Assembly: GCA_036824505.1 (NCBI GenBank)
Contig: DAITAA010000011.1
Location: forward strand, 25,461 to 89,460
Length of the DNA: 64,000 nucleotides
Reading direction: 5' to 3'
From: SCUD01 sp036824505
GTDB taxonomy: Bacteria; Pseudomonadota; Gammaproteobacteria; Steroidobacterales; Steroidobacteraceae
Part shown: positions 56,319 through 64,000 of the stretch, piece after piece
Position numbering within the stretch: position 1 is the stretch's first letter
Layout: every line of letters starts with the position of its first letter
Program-made: the position numbers and the translations under genes
Notes under the pieces: model-generated
What the model was told of the DNA's origin: nothing
The model's input: the letters and a program-made list of their open reading frames with translations, nothing else
Databases searched by the model: none

Positions 56319-56828
56319 ATGCACCCGCTGTCCCGCTTCGTGATCGATGTCCCGGATTTCCCGAAACCCGGCATCCTGTTCCGTGACATAACGCCGCTGC
56401 TGCGCTCGCACTTTGGCCAGGCCATGGAGGCGCTCGACGGCCTGTTCAGCGCCGCCGAATGGGACGAAACCGATGCAGTGGCGGGCGTTGAGTCGCGCGG
56501 GTTCATCCTGGCCGCGGCGCTGGCCGAGCGGCGAAAGAAAGGATTCGTGCCGATCCGCAAGAAAGGCAAACTGCCACCGCCGGTCGTCGACCGCAGCTAC
56601 GAACTGGAGTACGGGTCCGGTGTTCTCGAAATGCAGCGCGGCCATGGCCGTCTGTTGCTGATCGACGACGTGCTGGCAACCGGTGGCACGCTGTCGGCAT
56701 CGGCGATGCTTGCCGTGGATGCAGGCTACCGCGTCGAACATCTGGGCCTGCTGATCGACCTGGGCTTCGCGCCGGACTTTCGCTGGCAGGGACAGAAGGC
56801 GCGCGCCGTGATCCGCTATGGCGGATGA
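56319..56828 (+). CDS. apt: Adenine phosphoribosyltransferase
   Basis: The 169-residue enzyme makes AMP from adenine and PRPP. It contains VIDVPDFPKPGILFRDITPLL, AGVESRGFILAAALA, the flexible-loop stretch FVPIRKKGKLP and the PRPP motif LLLIDDVLATGGTLSA. ATG at 56319 was chosen because the conserved N-terminus begins directly there. The stop overlaps the nucleosidase start by 11 bases, so adenine released by the nucleosidase can be salvaged by the same operon. Confidence 0.95.
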   Translation: MHPLSRFVIDVPDFPKPGILFRDITPLLRSHFGQAMEALDGLFSAAEWDETDAVAGVESRGFILAAALAERRKKGFVPIRKKGKLPPPVVDRSYELEYGSGVLEMQRGHGRLLLIDDVLATGGTLSASAMLAVDAGYRVEHLGLLIDLGFAPDFRWQGQKARAVIRYGG

Positions 56829-57414
56829 ACTGCCTGCAGCGCTTGTCGTCATGGCGCTGACGGCAGAAGGCGCCGGGCGATTCGAGCGGCAAGGCATCCC
56901 GGTGCTGTACACGGGCATCGGCAAGGTCAATGCCGCGGCCGCGCTCACCCGGCGGCTCGCGCAATACCGATGCGCGAATCGCGCAATGCCGCTGGTCGTC
57001 AATTTTGGGACCGCGGGCAGCCAGCGGCATCCGGCCCACTCGCTAGTTGGCTGTCATCGATTCATCGACCGCGATATGGATGTGTCGGCGCTCGGCTTCC
57101 CGCCGGGGACGACGCCATTCGACCCTCTGCCCGCGATCCTCGAGTTCCCGCCCCGTTTCGCGCATCTGCCCGCCGCGGTCTGCGGCAGCGGAGACTCATT
57201 TGCGGCAGGGGCGAGGGCAGTTCAATGCGATGTCATGGATATGGAGGCATATGCGATCGCAAAGGTCTGCCGCATCGAGGGGGCGGACTTTGCCTGCGCA
57301 AAGTTTGTCAGCGATGGCGCCGACGAGACTGCCGCTCATGACTGGCAGAAGAATGTCGCCGGTGCGGCGGAGGAGTTCGTCGCGCTCTACCTGGAGCTGG
57401 TCAGCCGTCCTTGA
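56818..57414 (+). CDS. 5'-methylthioadenosine/S-adenosylhomocysteine nucleosidase-like
   Basis: The 198-residue protein belongs to the nucleoside phosphorylase/MTAN family. Its N-terminus LTAEGAGRF holds a glutamate in the place of MTAN Glu12, VMDMEAYAIAKVC supplies the second glutamate, and KFVSDGADETA the catalytic aspartate. The protein is shorter than the typical 230 residues, and no clear 5' extension is present. It is fused by overlap to apt, consistent with adenine salvage. It is convergent with a FabH-like gene, whose end overlaps it by 14 bases. Confidence 0.82.
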   Translation: MADELPAALVVMALTAEGAGRFERQGIPVLYTGIGKVNAAAALTRRLAQYRCANRAMPLVVNFGTAGSQRHPAHSLVGCHRFIDRDMDVSALGFPPGTTPFDPLPAILEFPPRFAHLPAAVCGSGDSFAAGARAVQCDVMDMEAYAIAKVCRIEGADFACAKFVSDGADETAAHDWQKNVAGAAEEFVALYLELVSRP

Positions 57415-58489
57415 GCCGGGAGCCGCGCTTTGCGGCCATGTAACCGCGCACCATCTCGAGCGCGGTGCGCTCGCAAGGCGGCAGCTGGACGTCGCTCTCG
57501 CCAAGCGGCACGGTGCGCTCGCCCCAGCGCAGCACGTGCGCCGACCAGGAAAGACCCGCACCGAAGCCGGTCAGCAGCAGATTGCAACCCGATGCGACCC
57601 GCCCATCTTCCAGCGACTCGACGAGGGCGACCGGTACCGTCGCCGAAGACATGTTGCCGTAGCGCTGGATATTGACGTAGCAGCGCTCCATCGGAATGCC
57701 TGCGCGCTTGACGACCGCCTCGATGATGCGCAGATTCGCCTGATGCGGCACGACGAGGTGCACGTCGTCCGGCGCGAGCCCGCGCGACGAAAGAACGGCC
57801 TCGCAGGCATGACTCATGCCGATCACCGCGCGCTTGAAAATCTCCTGTCCCTCGAAGACCCAGTCCGTGTCGCCGAGCACCCAGCCCCTGTTGGCGTAGC
57901 GCGTGCCCATGCCGTGAACCTGCAGGATGCCGCGGACTTCCCCGTAACACCCGAGATGATCGGCCATCACGCCTTCCTCGCGCGTGGTCGCCTGCAGGAT
58001 GACGGCAGCGCAGCCGTCGCCGAACAGCACCGAAACATTGCGGTTGGTCCAGTCCATCATCGGCGAGATCAACTCGCCGCCGATCACGAGCGCGTTCTTC
58101 ACGACCCCGGTCTTGATCATCGAGCTCGCGGTGGTCAGGCCGTAAAGAAAGCTGGTGCAGGCGGTGTTGATGTCCATCGCGCCCGAACCATGGGCGCCGA
58201 GGCGGTTCTGGAGCCAGGAGGCCATGTTCGGAACCTGTTCATCCATGCTGCAGGTACCGAATATGATCAGGTCCAGGTCCTTGGCTTTCAGGCCAGCGGC
58301 GGCCAGCGCGCGGCTGGCCGATACATAGCCCATTTCGCCCAATGACACATGGGACACGCGCCGCTCGTGGATACCGGTGCGAGACCGGATCCATTCGTCG
58401 TCCGTGTCGAGGAATGTCGCCAGATCGGCGTTGGAAAGGACGGCCGGCGGCATGCACTTGCCCCAGCCGGTAATCGTCGCGAATGGCAA
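57401..58489 (-). CDS. 3-oxoacyl-ACP synthase III (FabH-like)
   Basis: The 362-residue thiolase-fold enzyme has the catalytic cysteine in DINTACTSFLYGL, the histidine in VVPHQANLRI and the asparagine in YGNMSSATVP. TRTGIHERR, ALAAAGLKAKDLDLIIFGTCS and GFGAGLSWSAHVLRW fit FabH. It is about 40 residues longer than E. coli FabH, with a C-terminal tail after GERTVPLGESD. No other fatty-acid genes are close, so it may serve a special lipid or quinolone-like pathway rather than general initiation. It is divergent from the ECF sigma factor. Confidence 0.88.
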   Translation of the reverse strand: MPFATITGWGKCMPPAVLSNADLATFLDTDDEWIRSRTGIHERRVSHVSLGEMGYVSASRALAAAGLKAKDLDLIIFGTCSMDEQVPNMASWLQNRLGAHGSGAMDINTACTSFLYGLTTASSMIKTGVVKNALVIGGELISPMMDWTNRNVSVLFGDGCAAVILQATTREEGVMADHLGCYGEVRGILQVHGMGTRYANRGWVLGDTDWVFEGQEIFKRAVIGMSHACEAVLSSRGLAPDDVHLVVPHQANLRIIEAVVKRAGIPMERCYVNIQRYGNMSSATVPVALVESLEDGRVASGCNLLLTGFGAGLSWSAHVLRWGERTVPLGESDVQLPPCERTALEMVRGYMAAKRGSRLKDG

Positions 58490-58572
58490 TGGCGTCCCCC
58501 GGGGCGGCTCAGCCTGCGAATTGTACTACTGTATGAATTCCAACCTTTCAGGGCCGGAATCACTCCAAGTTC

Positions 58573-59151
58573 ATGGAAGCTCAAGGGGGCGCGGTGATCG
58601 AGCTGGCCAGGGATGACGTAAGCGATGAGGCCGGGCGGGTCGCGCGCGCCAGGAATGGCGATGTGGCCGCCTTTGAAGGGCTTTACCAGGAGCACGTCGG
58701 CCGCGTCTATGGATTGTGCCTGCGCATGACCGGCCACCCGGCAACGGCGGAAGACCTGACCCAGGACACTTTCGTCAGCGCCTGGCGCAGCCTGCCCGGA
58801 TACGAAGGCAGGAGCCGGTTTTCGACCTGGCTGCACCGGATCGCGGTCAACACGGTGCTCGCGCAAAGGCGCGCGCCACTGGGGCGGCACGAAGTCAGCA
58901 TGACGGACGACGAGGGCGAGACGATGGATTTTGTGGCGGAACAGGCAATGGACGACGCGACGCCGATCGACCTGGAACGGGCGATCGCCGCGCTGCCGCC
59001 CGGAGCGCGCGACATCATGGTCCTGCACGGCATCTATGGATACAGCCACGAAGAGGCGGCCGGAATGCTCGATCTCGCCGTCGGAACATGCAAAGCACAG
59101 TTGCACCGCGCGCGGCAGTTGATGCGCGCGCGCCTGCACGCGGAGCACTGA
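58573..59151 (+). CDS. ECF sigma factor (RpoE-like)
   Basis: The 192-residue sigma factor has region 2 (YQEHVGRVYGLCLRMTGHPATAEDLTQDTFVSAWRSL) and region 4 (LPPGARDIMVLHGIYGYSHEEAAGMLDLAVGTCKAQLHRARQLM). These direct polymerase to specific stress promoters. A likely alternative start is GTG at 58594, which has AAGGGGG just upstream, whereas the ATG at 58573 has no clear ribosome site. The next gene, two bases after, encodes a membrane protein expected to be its anti-sigma factor. Confidence 0.9.
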   Translation: MEAQGGAVIELARDDVSDEAGRVARARNGDVAAFEGLYQEHVGRVYGLCLRMTGHPATAEDLTQDTFVSAWRSLPGYEGRSRFSTWLHRIAVNTVLAQRRAPLGRHEVSMTDDEGETMDFVAEQAMDDATPIDLERAIAALPPGARDIMVLHGIYGYSHEEAAGMLDLAVGTCKAQLHRARQLMRARLHAEH

Positions 59152-59153
59152 TC

Positions 59154-59738
59154 ATGACGACCATTCCATTCGGACGCGGGCCGCAGAAAGATGAGTTGCT
59201 GGCGCAGGCCTCGAAGCTGCCACAGGAGATTGCACCGCCACGCGACCTGTGGCCGGCGATCGCGGCGCGGCTGGCGGCGCAGTCCCGCGCGGCACCACGC
59301 CGGTTCGCATGGCCTGCGGCACTCGCTGCCGGATTCCTGGTCGCGGCCGTATCGGCGCTCCTGACCTGGACACTGGTACGTGAACCGGACGCCGCGACCA
59401 GCAGGAACCTGCTTGCAGATCGTGCCGCCACACAGGCGGCGCCGATGCCGGTCAGCTATGGGCCCAACTCGGCGCTCGGCGCGGTCCAGCTGAAAGCGCG
59501 CGATGAATTGCTGGTGCAGTTCAGGCAGCGGCTCGGCGAACTGCCGCCGGAAACCCGCGCAACGGTCGTGAAGAATCTCGCGATCATCCAGCAGGCTGCC
59601 GACCAGATCGACGCGGCGCTTGCCAGGGATCCTGCGAGTGGCCTGCTGAATGACCTGCTGCGCAACACCTATCAGGAAGAACTGCAAATTTATTCGAAGG
59701 TCGTCACCTCCGGTGACGCCCGCACAAGGAGGACCTGA
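59154..59738 (+). CDS. Probable membrane anti-sigma factor
   Basis: This 194-residue protein has one membrane helix at about 51-75 (WPAALAAGFLVAAVSALLTW). The N-terminal cytoplasmic part is helical (LPQEIAPPRDLWPAIAARLAAQS) but lacks the HxxxCxxC zinc motif found in many anti-sigma factors. The periplasmic part contains RDELLVQFRQRLGELPPETRATVVKNLAIIQQAADQID. Its place directly after the sigma gene supports the function. It is followed by an exported DUF4097 protein one base later. Confidence 0.75.
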   Translation: MTTIPFGRGPQKDELLAQASKLPQEIAPPRDLWPAIAARLAAQSRAAPRRFAWPAALAAGFLVAAVSALLTWTLVREPDAATSRNLLADRAATQAAPMPVSYGPNSALGAVQLKARDELLVQFRQRLGELPPETRATVVKNLAIIQQAADQIDAALARDPASGLLNDLLRNTYQEELQIYSKVVTSGDARTRRT

Positions 59739-59739
59739 C

Positions 59740-60633
59740 ATGAACACCCGGATTTCCCTGGCCATTGCGGCCGCATTAATGGCCGCTGCCCCGCTCGCCG
59801 GGGCGGCCCAGAATCTGAACAAGACTGCGACCGTCGCTGCAGACGCGACCATTGACGTGTCGAATGTAAGAGGCCTCGTCGAGGTGACCGGCTGGGACCG
59901 TAACGAAGTCGAGCTGACCGCCGTGCTCGAGAACGACAAGGACAGGCTCGAATTCGAGGCGACCGAGCGGCAGGTGCGAATCAAGGTCGTGACAGCGGAC
60001 GATGATTACGACAATGGTGACGATGCGATGCTGACGCTCAGGATTCCGAAGGGCGCGCGCATTTCGACCGAGACCGTGAGCGCCGACACCACGGTTTCGG
60101 GCGTCCTCGGCGAACAGCGTCTCGAGAGCGTCAGCGGCGAGGTCCGGTCCCAGGCGTATGACGCTCCGGTGAAGCTGAGCACGGTCAGCGGCGACGGAGC
60201 GATCAGTGGCACCGGCGGCAAAGCGGCGGTGACGGTCGAGAGCGTCAGCGGCCTGATCACGGTGGGCGGTGTCCGCGGTGATTTCGACGGCGAGGTGGTC
60301 AGCGGCGATCTCAGGATCAATCTGGCGGCCGTTGAGCGGGTGAATGCCAGGTCGATCTCGGGCGACGTCGACGTGCACGCCGAATTGATGGCGAATGCCC
60401 GTGTCGAGATGAAAACAGTCAGCGGCACGATCAAGCTGACGATGAAGCCGCCCGTCAACGCCGAGTTCGACATGGAATCGTTCAGCGGCGACATCAACAA
60501 CTGCTTCGGCCAGAAGGCCCGCGACAAGAGCCGTTATGGCCCGGGTAGCGAGCTGAATTTCACGCAGGGCAGCGGTGGCGCGCGGGTCAGCATCAATTCA
60601 CTGAGCGGCGACATCACGGTCTGCGACCGCTAG
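59740..60633 (+). CDS. Exported DUF4097 beta-strand repeat protein
   Basis: The start at 59740 follows AAGGAGG. The 297-residue protein has a signal peptide (cut after AGA-AQN) and then a series of short repeated strands such as VSNVRGLVEVTGW, ESVSGEVRSQAYDAPVKLSTVSGDGAISG and SISGDVDVHAEL, typical of DUF4097 adhesin-like beta-helices. Repeats containing SG-D/E occur about every 20 residues. It likely sits in the periplasm or outer membrane. The position after an anti-sigma gene suggests it may be a controlled or sensing protein. Confidence 0.85.
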   Translation: MNTRISLAIAAALMAAAPLAGAAQNLNKTATVAADATIDVSNVRGLVEVTGWDRNEVELTAVLENDKDRLEFEATERQVRIKVVTADDDYDNGDDAMLTLRIPKGARISTETVSADTTVSGVLGEQRLESVSGEVRSQAYDAPVKLSTVSGDGAISGTGGKAAVTVESVSGLITVGGVRGDFDGEVVSGDLRINLAAVERVNARSISGDVDVHAELMANARVEMKTVSGTIKLTMKPPVNAEFDMESFSGDINNCFGQKARDKSRYGPGSELNFTQGSGGARVSINSLSGDITVCDR

Positions 60634-60637
60634 GCTA

Positions 60638-60669
60638 GAATCCGGGGGTTCCCTTGAACCCCCGGATTC
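60638..60669 (+). promoter_or_regulatory. Perfect 14-bp hairpin touching the AsmA-like start codon
   Basis: GAATCCGGGGGTTC at 60638-60651, a four-base loop and GAACCCCCGGATTC at 60656-60669 form a perfect stem. The next base begins the ATG of the downstream gene, so the ribosome-binding region is inside the stem. It could be a terminator of the sigma operon or a translation control element; no T-run follows. Confidence 0.7.
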
Positions 60670-61959
60670 ATGCGTCTGAGGAAAAAGCCCGTCGCGTTGA
60701 CCCTGGCCGCCATCGCGGCCGTCGTGCTTCTCGCACTGGCAATTCTTTGGATCGGCGTGCGAACCGACGCGGCACATCGCGCCCTGGGCGATTACCTTGG
60801 CGAGATGACCGGCCTGCCGGTCACCGTCAGCACGCTTTCGATCGGATTCCTGCCGACGCCGTCAGTGGAAGTTGGTGGCCTCGAGATCGCGCAGCCGCCG
60901 GGCTTTGCGACGGATCCGCTGCTGGAAGCCGGCAGCGCGCGCGTCGCGCTGACCTGGCGTGCCGCGTTCGGCGGCGATCCGGCATTGCGGTCGATTGTAA
61001 TCTCCGACGTGACCGTACGGCCCGAGTTCATTGCCGACGGCTCGGACAATTTTTCCGCGCTCATCGAGCGGCTCTCGGAGCTTGGCGGGAAAGGGGAGCC
61101 GCGCTGGTCCATCGGCAAGTTCGAACTGGAACGCGGCGCGCTCGAATTCTACGACGCCGCTGCCAACCTCAGCTTTCGCCTGACGGCGATCGGGATCGCT
61201 GCCGATTCCATCGCGCCGGCAGCCGAATTTCCCGTCAATCTGCAACTGGCGGGCGTCAGCGGCGGCCACACGCTGCACTTCGCTCTTCAGGGACGGGGAT
61301 TGCTTGATCCGGTTGCCAAACGTTATCTGGCCCGCGACCTGGCGCTGCGCGGCTGGGTCGGCGGCGAGCCCCTGCCGCTCGCCGGTATTGAACTCGAGGG
61401 CGGCATCGGGGTCGCAAGTTATGACGGGGCATCGGGCACGGCCGAAATCAAGGCTGGAAAAATGGCGCTCGCGGGCATCCGCAGCGAATTCGAGTTGCAG
61501 TCCACGGTCGGCGATCGCGGAACGAGCCTGTCGTTCACGCTCGTGACCTCGCCGTTCTCGCCGCGCTCCGCGGCCATTGCGTTCGGCAGTCCGTTGCCCG
61601 CAACGGCGGATCCGGATGCCTTCAAGTCGATGGAATTCAGTGCGAAGGGCCGGCTCGACCAGGGTGTCCTGCAACTGGACATGACCGACGGCTGGCTGGA
61701 CGACACGCAGTGGAGCGGCAGCATCGTGCCGCAGTTCCACCGGATCCGGATCCACGCCGACCGGATCGACTTCGATCGCTACCTGGCGCCGGGATCGAAA
61801 GCGCGCGGCGAGGAGAAAGCGACTCTGGAGGAGTCGGTCGCGGCACTCGGTAAGCTCGACATCGACGCGGAGATCCGGATCGACGAGGCGCGCGTCGCGG
61901 GTGCGAAACTCCGCGAGATGCTGCTGAAAGTCGAGCGAAGCAATGGTGAGACGCCATGA
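60670..61959 (+). CDS. AsmA-like membrane-anchored protein
   Basis: The 429-residue protein has one N-terminal membrane helix (VALTLAAIAAVVLLALAILWIGV) and AsmA-family text such as VTVSTLSIGFLPTPSVEVGGLEIAQPP and LRSIVISDVTVRPEFIADGSDNFSALIERL. The rest appears strand-rich and periplasmic. AsmA/YhdP proteins are linked to outer-membrane lipid transport and assembly. The start codon directly follows a perfect hairpin and no separate ribosome site is seen. Alternative starts are weak. Its stop overlaps the START-like gene by four bases. Confidence 0.8.
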   Translation: MRLRKKPVALTLAAIAAVVLLALAILWIGVRTDAAHRALGDYLGEMTGLPVTVSTLSIGFLPTPSVEVGGLEIAQPPGFATDPLLEAGSARVALTWRAAFGGDPALRSIVISDVTVRPEFIADGSDNFSALIERLSELGGKGEPRWSIGKFELERGALEFYDAAANLSFRLTAIGIAADSIAPAAEFPVNLQLAGVSGGHTLHFALQGRGLLDPVAKRYLARDLALRGWVGGEPLPLAGIELEGGIGVASYDGASGTAEIKAGKMALAGIRSEFELQSTVGDRGTSLSFTLVTSPFSPRSAAIAFGSPLPATADPDAFKSMEFSAKGRLDQGVLQLDMTDGWLDDTQWSGSIVPQFHRIRIHADRIDFDRYLAPGSKARGEEKATLEESVAALGKLDIDAEIRIDEARVAGAKLREMLLKVERSNGETP

Positions 61960-62519
61960 GCTCGCCATTCCTCCTGCTGCTGGCGGCGGTACCGGCGCTT
62001 GCCGCCGCGAGCGCTGCGCACGCCATGGACGTGTCCAAACTATTGGTTTACGAGCAGGGCCGGCGCTATGTCGTGGAGTTCGAAGCGCAACTCTCAGCGG
62101 ATCCCGGCGCGGTCATGCGCGTGTTGATGGACTACCCAAACTATCCGGCTCTCGATCCGCGGATCATCCTGGCGCGCAGCAGCATGCAGGACGGCAAGCC
62201 ACTGCTGTTCACGCGGCTGCGCGGCTGCCTGGGGTCCGTGTTCTGCCGGACGATGGATCGCTATGAACTACTGGACCAACAGCCCGGGCGGCTGGTCGCA
62301 ACCGCGATTCCGGGCGAGGGCGACATGAAGTACGGATTGACCGTGATTCGCGTCGAGTCGCGGGATGGCGGCACGACGGTCCGGTACCGGAACGAATTCG
62401 ATCCCTCGTTCTGGATGCCGCGCTGGCTCGTCCGCAAGGCGATGTATAAGACCCTGCATGACGGTACGCTTGGAATGTTCCAGGCGATTGAAAGACGTGC
62501 CGGTCCCGGTAGCGGATGA
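61956..62519 (+). CDS. Exported START/SRPBCC-fold protein
   Basis: This 187-residue protein has a signal peptide (MSSPFLLLLAAVPALAAAS) and an SRPBCC/polyketide-cyclase-like fold, with YVVEFEAQLSADPGAVMRVLMDYPNYPALDPRI and later WMPRWLVRKAMYKTLHDGTLGMFQAIERR. This fold binds hydrophobic ligands. It overlaps the AsmA-like gene by four bases, which suggests a shared role in envelope lipid handling, though this is not proven. MutY overlaps its stop by four bases. Confidence 0.82.
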   Translation: MSSPFLLLLAAVPALAAASAAHAMDVSKLLVYEQGRRYVVEFEAQLSADPGAVMRVLMDYPNYPALDPRIILARSSMQDGKPLLFTRLRGCLGSVFCRTMDRYELLDQQPGRLVATAIPGEGDMKYGLTVIRVESRDGGTTVRYRNEFDPSFWMPRWLVRKAMYKTLHDGTLGMFQAIERRAGPGSG

Positions 62520-63646
62520 AGCGGATTCCAGATACGGCGATTCTTGCTGCGCGCCTGCTGCCGTGGTTCGAGCGGCACGGCCGCAGGAACCTGCCCTGGC
62601 AATTGGACCCGACGCCCTATCGCGTGTGGATATCCGAAGTGATGCTGCAGCAGACGCAGGTCGAGACGGTCATTCCGTACTTCGAGCGCTTCGTCGCCCG
62701 GTTTCCGGATGTCGGCTCACTGGCGGCGGCGTCGCTCGACGAAGTGCTCCACCTCTGGTCGGGTCTCGGCTACTACGCCCGTGCGCGGAACCTGCATCGC
62801 GCCGCAATCGAGATTGTCTCGCGGCCTGACGGAAGGCTGCCGGAGACGCTGCCGGAACTGATGGCGCTGCCAGGCATCGGGCGCTCGACGGCGGGCGCGA
62901 TCCTTGCGCTTGCAATGGGCCAGCGGCATCCGATTCTGGACGGCAACGTCAAGCGCGTGCTCACGCGCGTATTCTGCATCCGCGGCTGGCCGGGCGAGGC
63001 CAAGACGACGGCGCGGCTCTGGCGACTCGCGGAGAAATGCACGCCGCCCAAGCGCGTCGCGGAGTACACGCAGGCCATCATGGATCTTGGCGCCACGGTC
63101 TGCACTCGCTCGAGTGCCGCCTGTGACCGCTGCCCGCTGAATGATGAGTGCGGCGCCCTGGCTGCGGATTGCGTTGACGAACTGCCGGCGCGCCGCGCGC
63201 GGGAGCCTCGGCGACTGCGCAACACGCAGATGGTCTTCGTACTGCGACATGGCCGCGAGGTCCTGTTGCGGCGTCGGGCGGCCCGGGGCATCTGGGGCGG
63301 CTTATGGGCGCCGCCGGAATTTCCGGATGTAACCGCAGCACATGCCTGGTGCGCGTCCACATTCAAGTCGGCGCCACAGCAGTTGCGGCGATTGCCGGCG
63401 CTGCGACATTCATTCACGCATTTCGATCTCGACATCGAGCCCTGGATCCTGAAGCTGCCGCGCGACAAGGCGCGCGTGGAGGAGCCGGGGTCAGTCTGGT
63501 ATATATACAATGCGCCTATGCCAGTTGGTCTGCCGACACCTGTTTCCAAGCTGATCAAGGCCTGCTTCACCGATGACAAGAATGGTCCAATGCGTGATGC
63601 TCGGCCGCGAAGCGGAAGGCCTCGAGCGCGTGCCCTATCCGGGTGA
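62516..63646 (+). CDS. mutY: A/G-specific adenine DNA glycosylase MutY
   Basis: This 376-residue repair enzyme removes adenine opposite 8-oxoguanine. It has VWISEVMLQQTQVETVI with the catalytic glutamate, LPGIGRSTAGAILALAMGQRHPILDGNVKRV with the HhH and catalytic aspartate, and the iron-sulfur ligands C-x6-C-x2-C-x5-C in CTRSSAACDRCPLNDEC. A NUDIX-like C-terminal domain follows. Its last 24 residues overlap yggX by 74 bases in another frame, longer than usual. The MutM partner is at 19 kb. Confidence 0.95.
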   Translation: MKRIPDTAILAARLLPWFERHGRRNLPWQLDPTPYRVWISEVMLQQTQVETVIPYFERFVARFPDVGSLAAASLDEVLHLWSGLGYYARARNLHRAAIEIVSRPDGRLPETLPELMALPGIGRSTAGAILALAMGQRHPILDGNVKRVLTRVFCIRGWPGEAKTTARLWRLAEKCTPPKRVAEYTQAIMDLGATVCTRSSAACDRCPLNDECGALAADCVDELPARRAREPRRLRNTQMVFVLRHGREVLLRRRAARGIWGGLWAPPEFPDVTAAHAWCASTFKSAPQQLRRLPALRHSFTHFDLDIEPWILKLPRDKARVEEPGSVWYIYNAPMPVGLPTPVSKLIKACFTDDKNGPMRDARPRSGRPRARALSG

Positions 63647-63848
63647 ACTCGGCCAGCGCATCTACGAAAACGTCTCGAAGGAAGCCTGGCAGAAGTGGCT
63701 GGGTCACCAGACCATGCTGATCAATGAATATCGGCTCGTGACCTTCGAGCCGAAAGCCCGCGCATTCCTGGTTGGGGAGATGGAGAAGTTCTTTTTTGGC
63801 GGCGGATCCAAGGCGCCGGAAGGCTTCATCGAGCGATCCGGGAAGTAG
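63573..63848 (+). CDS. yggX: YggX-family Fe(2+)-trafficking protein
   Basis: The 91-residue protein matches YggX/probable Fe(II)-trafficking proteins: VQCVMLGREAEGLERVPYPGELGQRIYENVSKEAWQKWLGHQTMLINEYRL, with the conserved single cysteine. It is thought to protect iron-sulfur proteins from oxidation, and MutY itself carries an iron-sulfur cluster. The start ATG at 63573 could also be the ATG at 63582. The mutY-yggX order is conserved in Gammaproteobacteria. Confidence 0.95.
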   Translation: MTRMVQCVMLGREAEGLERVPYPGELGQRIYENVSKEAWQKWLGHQTMLINEYRLVTFEPKARAFLVGEMEKFFFGGGSKAPEGFIERSGK

Positions 63849-63870
63849 TGTGCCCAATCATGGCGCTTCC

Positions 63871-63900
63871 TTGACGCCCGCCAGACGGCCCCTGTCTAAT
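63871..63900 (+). promoter_or_regulatory. Candidate promoter of tRNA-Phe
   Basis: TTGACG, 18 bases and TCTAAT lie in the right place to start transcription about ten bases before tRNA-Phe. The layout matches the rpmB-rpmG promoter candidate. Confidence 0.6.
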
Positions 63901-63916
63901 ACGCAGCCCGAACGAT

Positions 63917-63992
<76 letters not shown>

Positions 63993-64000
63993 TCTCGTTT

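Overview
The window is 64 kb of GC-rich, tightly packed chromosome from a gammaproteobacterium. The gene orders rpoH-ftsX-ftsE-ftsY-rsmD-coaD, rpmB-rpmG/radC/coaBC-dut-pyrE-exonuclease, mutY-yggX and lemA-TPM point to Gammaproteobacteria. Two large TonB-dependent receptors, a glutaryl-CoA dehydrogenase, a steroid-dehydrogenase-like flavoprotein and many small exported proteins resemble the Xanthomonadales/Steroidobacterales/Woeseia side of that class; this placement is inferred, not computed. A run of 100 N at 32060-32159 marks a scaffold gap. I found no transposase, integrase, phage gene, CRISPR array, rRNA or replication origin, and outside the N run no gene-free stretch longer than about 170 bases.

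Layout. 0-5.6 kb: the end of a CYTH protein, an ABC-2 exporter pair, a receiver-domain/membrane/OmpA-like fusion and two metabolic enzymes in overlapping frames. 5.6-12.2 kb: a GDPD-FGGY kinase pair on the minus strand (the kinase probably starts at CTG), a SPOR lipoprotein, a ThDP enzyme, a glycine-zipper protein and glutaryl-CoA dehydrogenase. 12.2-19.8 kb: twin lipoproteins, rpoH behind a CIRCE-type operator, a cytochrome P460, ftsX-ftsE-ftsY, rsmD-coaD and mutM. 19.8-29.3 kb: a TonB receptor, rpmB-rpmG, radC, coaBC-dut, pyrE, an exonuclease III homologue in the place of Pseudomonas crc, an AmpG-like permease and MarC. 29.3-36.9 kb: a secreted alkaline-phosphatase-fold protein, an Arc-like regulator with an SPFH protein, the assembly gap, trmB carrying a palindromic insert, lldD, a flavoprotein, a CsgG-like protein and tRNA-Gly.

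36.9-49.9 kb: an RND efflux pair with a DUF2892 protein and an ArsR repressor of the sulfide/persulfide-sensing type, the cdd-deoC-deoA deoxynucleoside salvage operon, rhlE, lemA with two TPM proteins, a TPR protein and an NTF2-like lipoprotein. 49.9-58.5 kb: a DUF481 outer-membrane protein, a second TonB receptor, an exported SAM hydroxide adenosyltransferase, a YebC protein, an esterase, apt with a nucleosidase, and a FabH-like synthase. 58.5-64 kb: an ECF sigma factor, its probable membrane anti-sigma factor, DUF4097, AsmA-like and START-like proteins, mutY, yggX and tRNA-Phe, mostly in one close-packed run.

Most of the window is conserved housekeeping. The parts that most deserve a second look are the CIRCE-like site in front of rpoH, the perfect hairpin touching the AsmA-like start codon, the inverted-repeat insert inside trmB beside the gap, the persulfide-type repressor next to an RND pump, the receiver/OmpA-like fusion, and the exported SAM-cleaving enzyme beside a TonB receptor and adenine-salvage genes. 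I did not find a clearly new multi-gene defence or mobile system.
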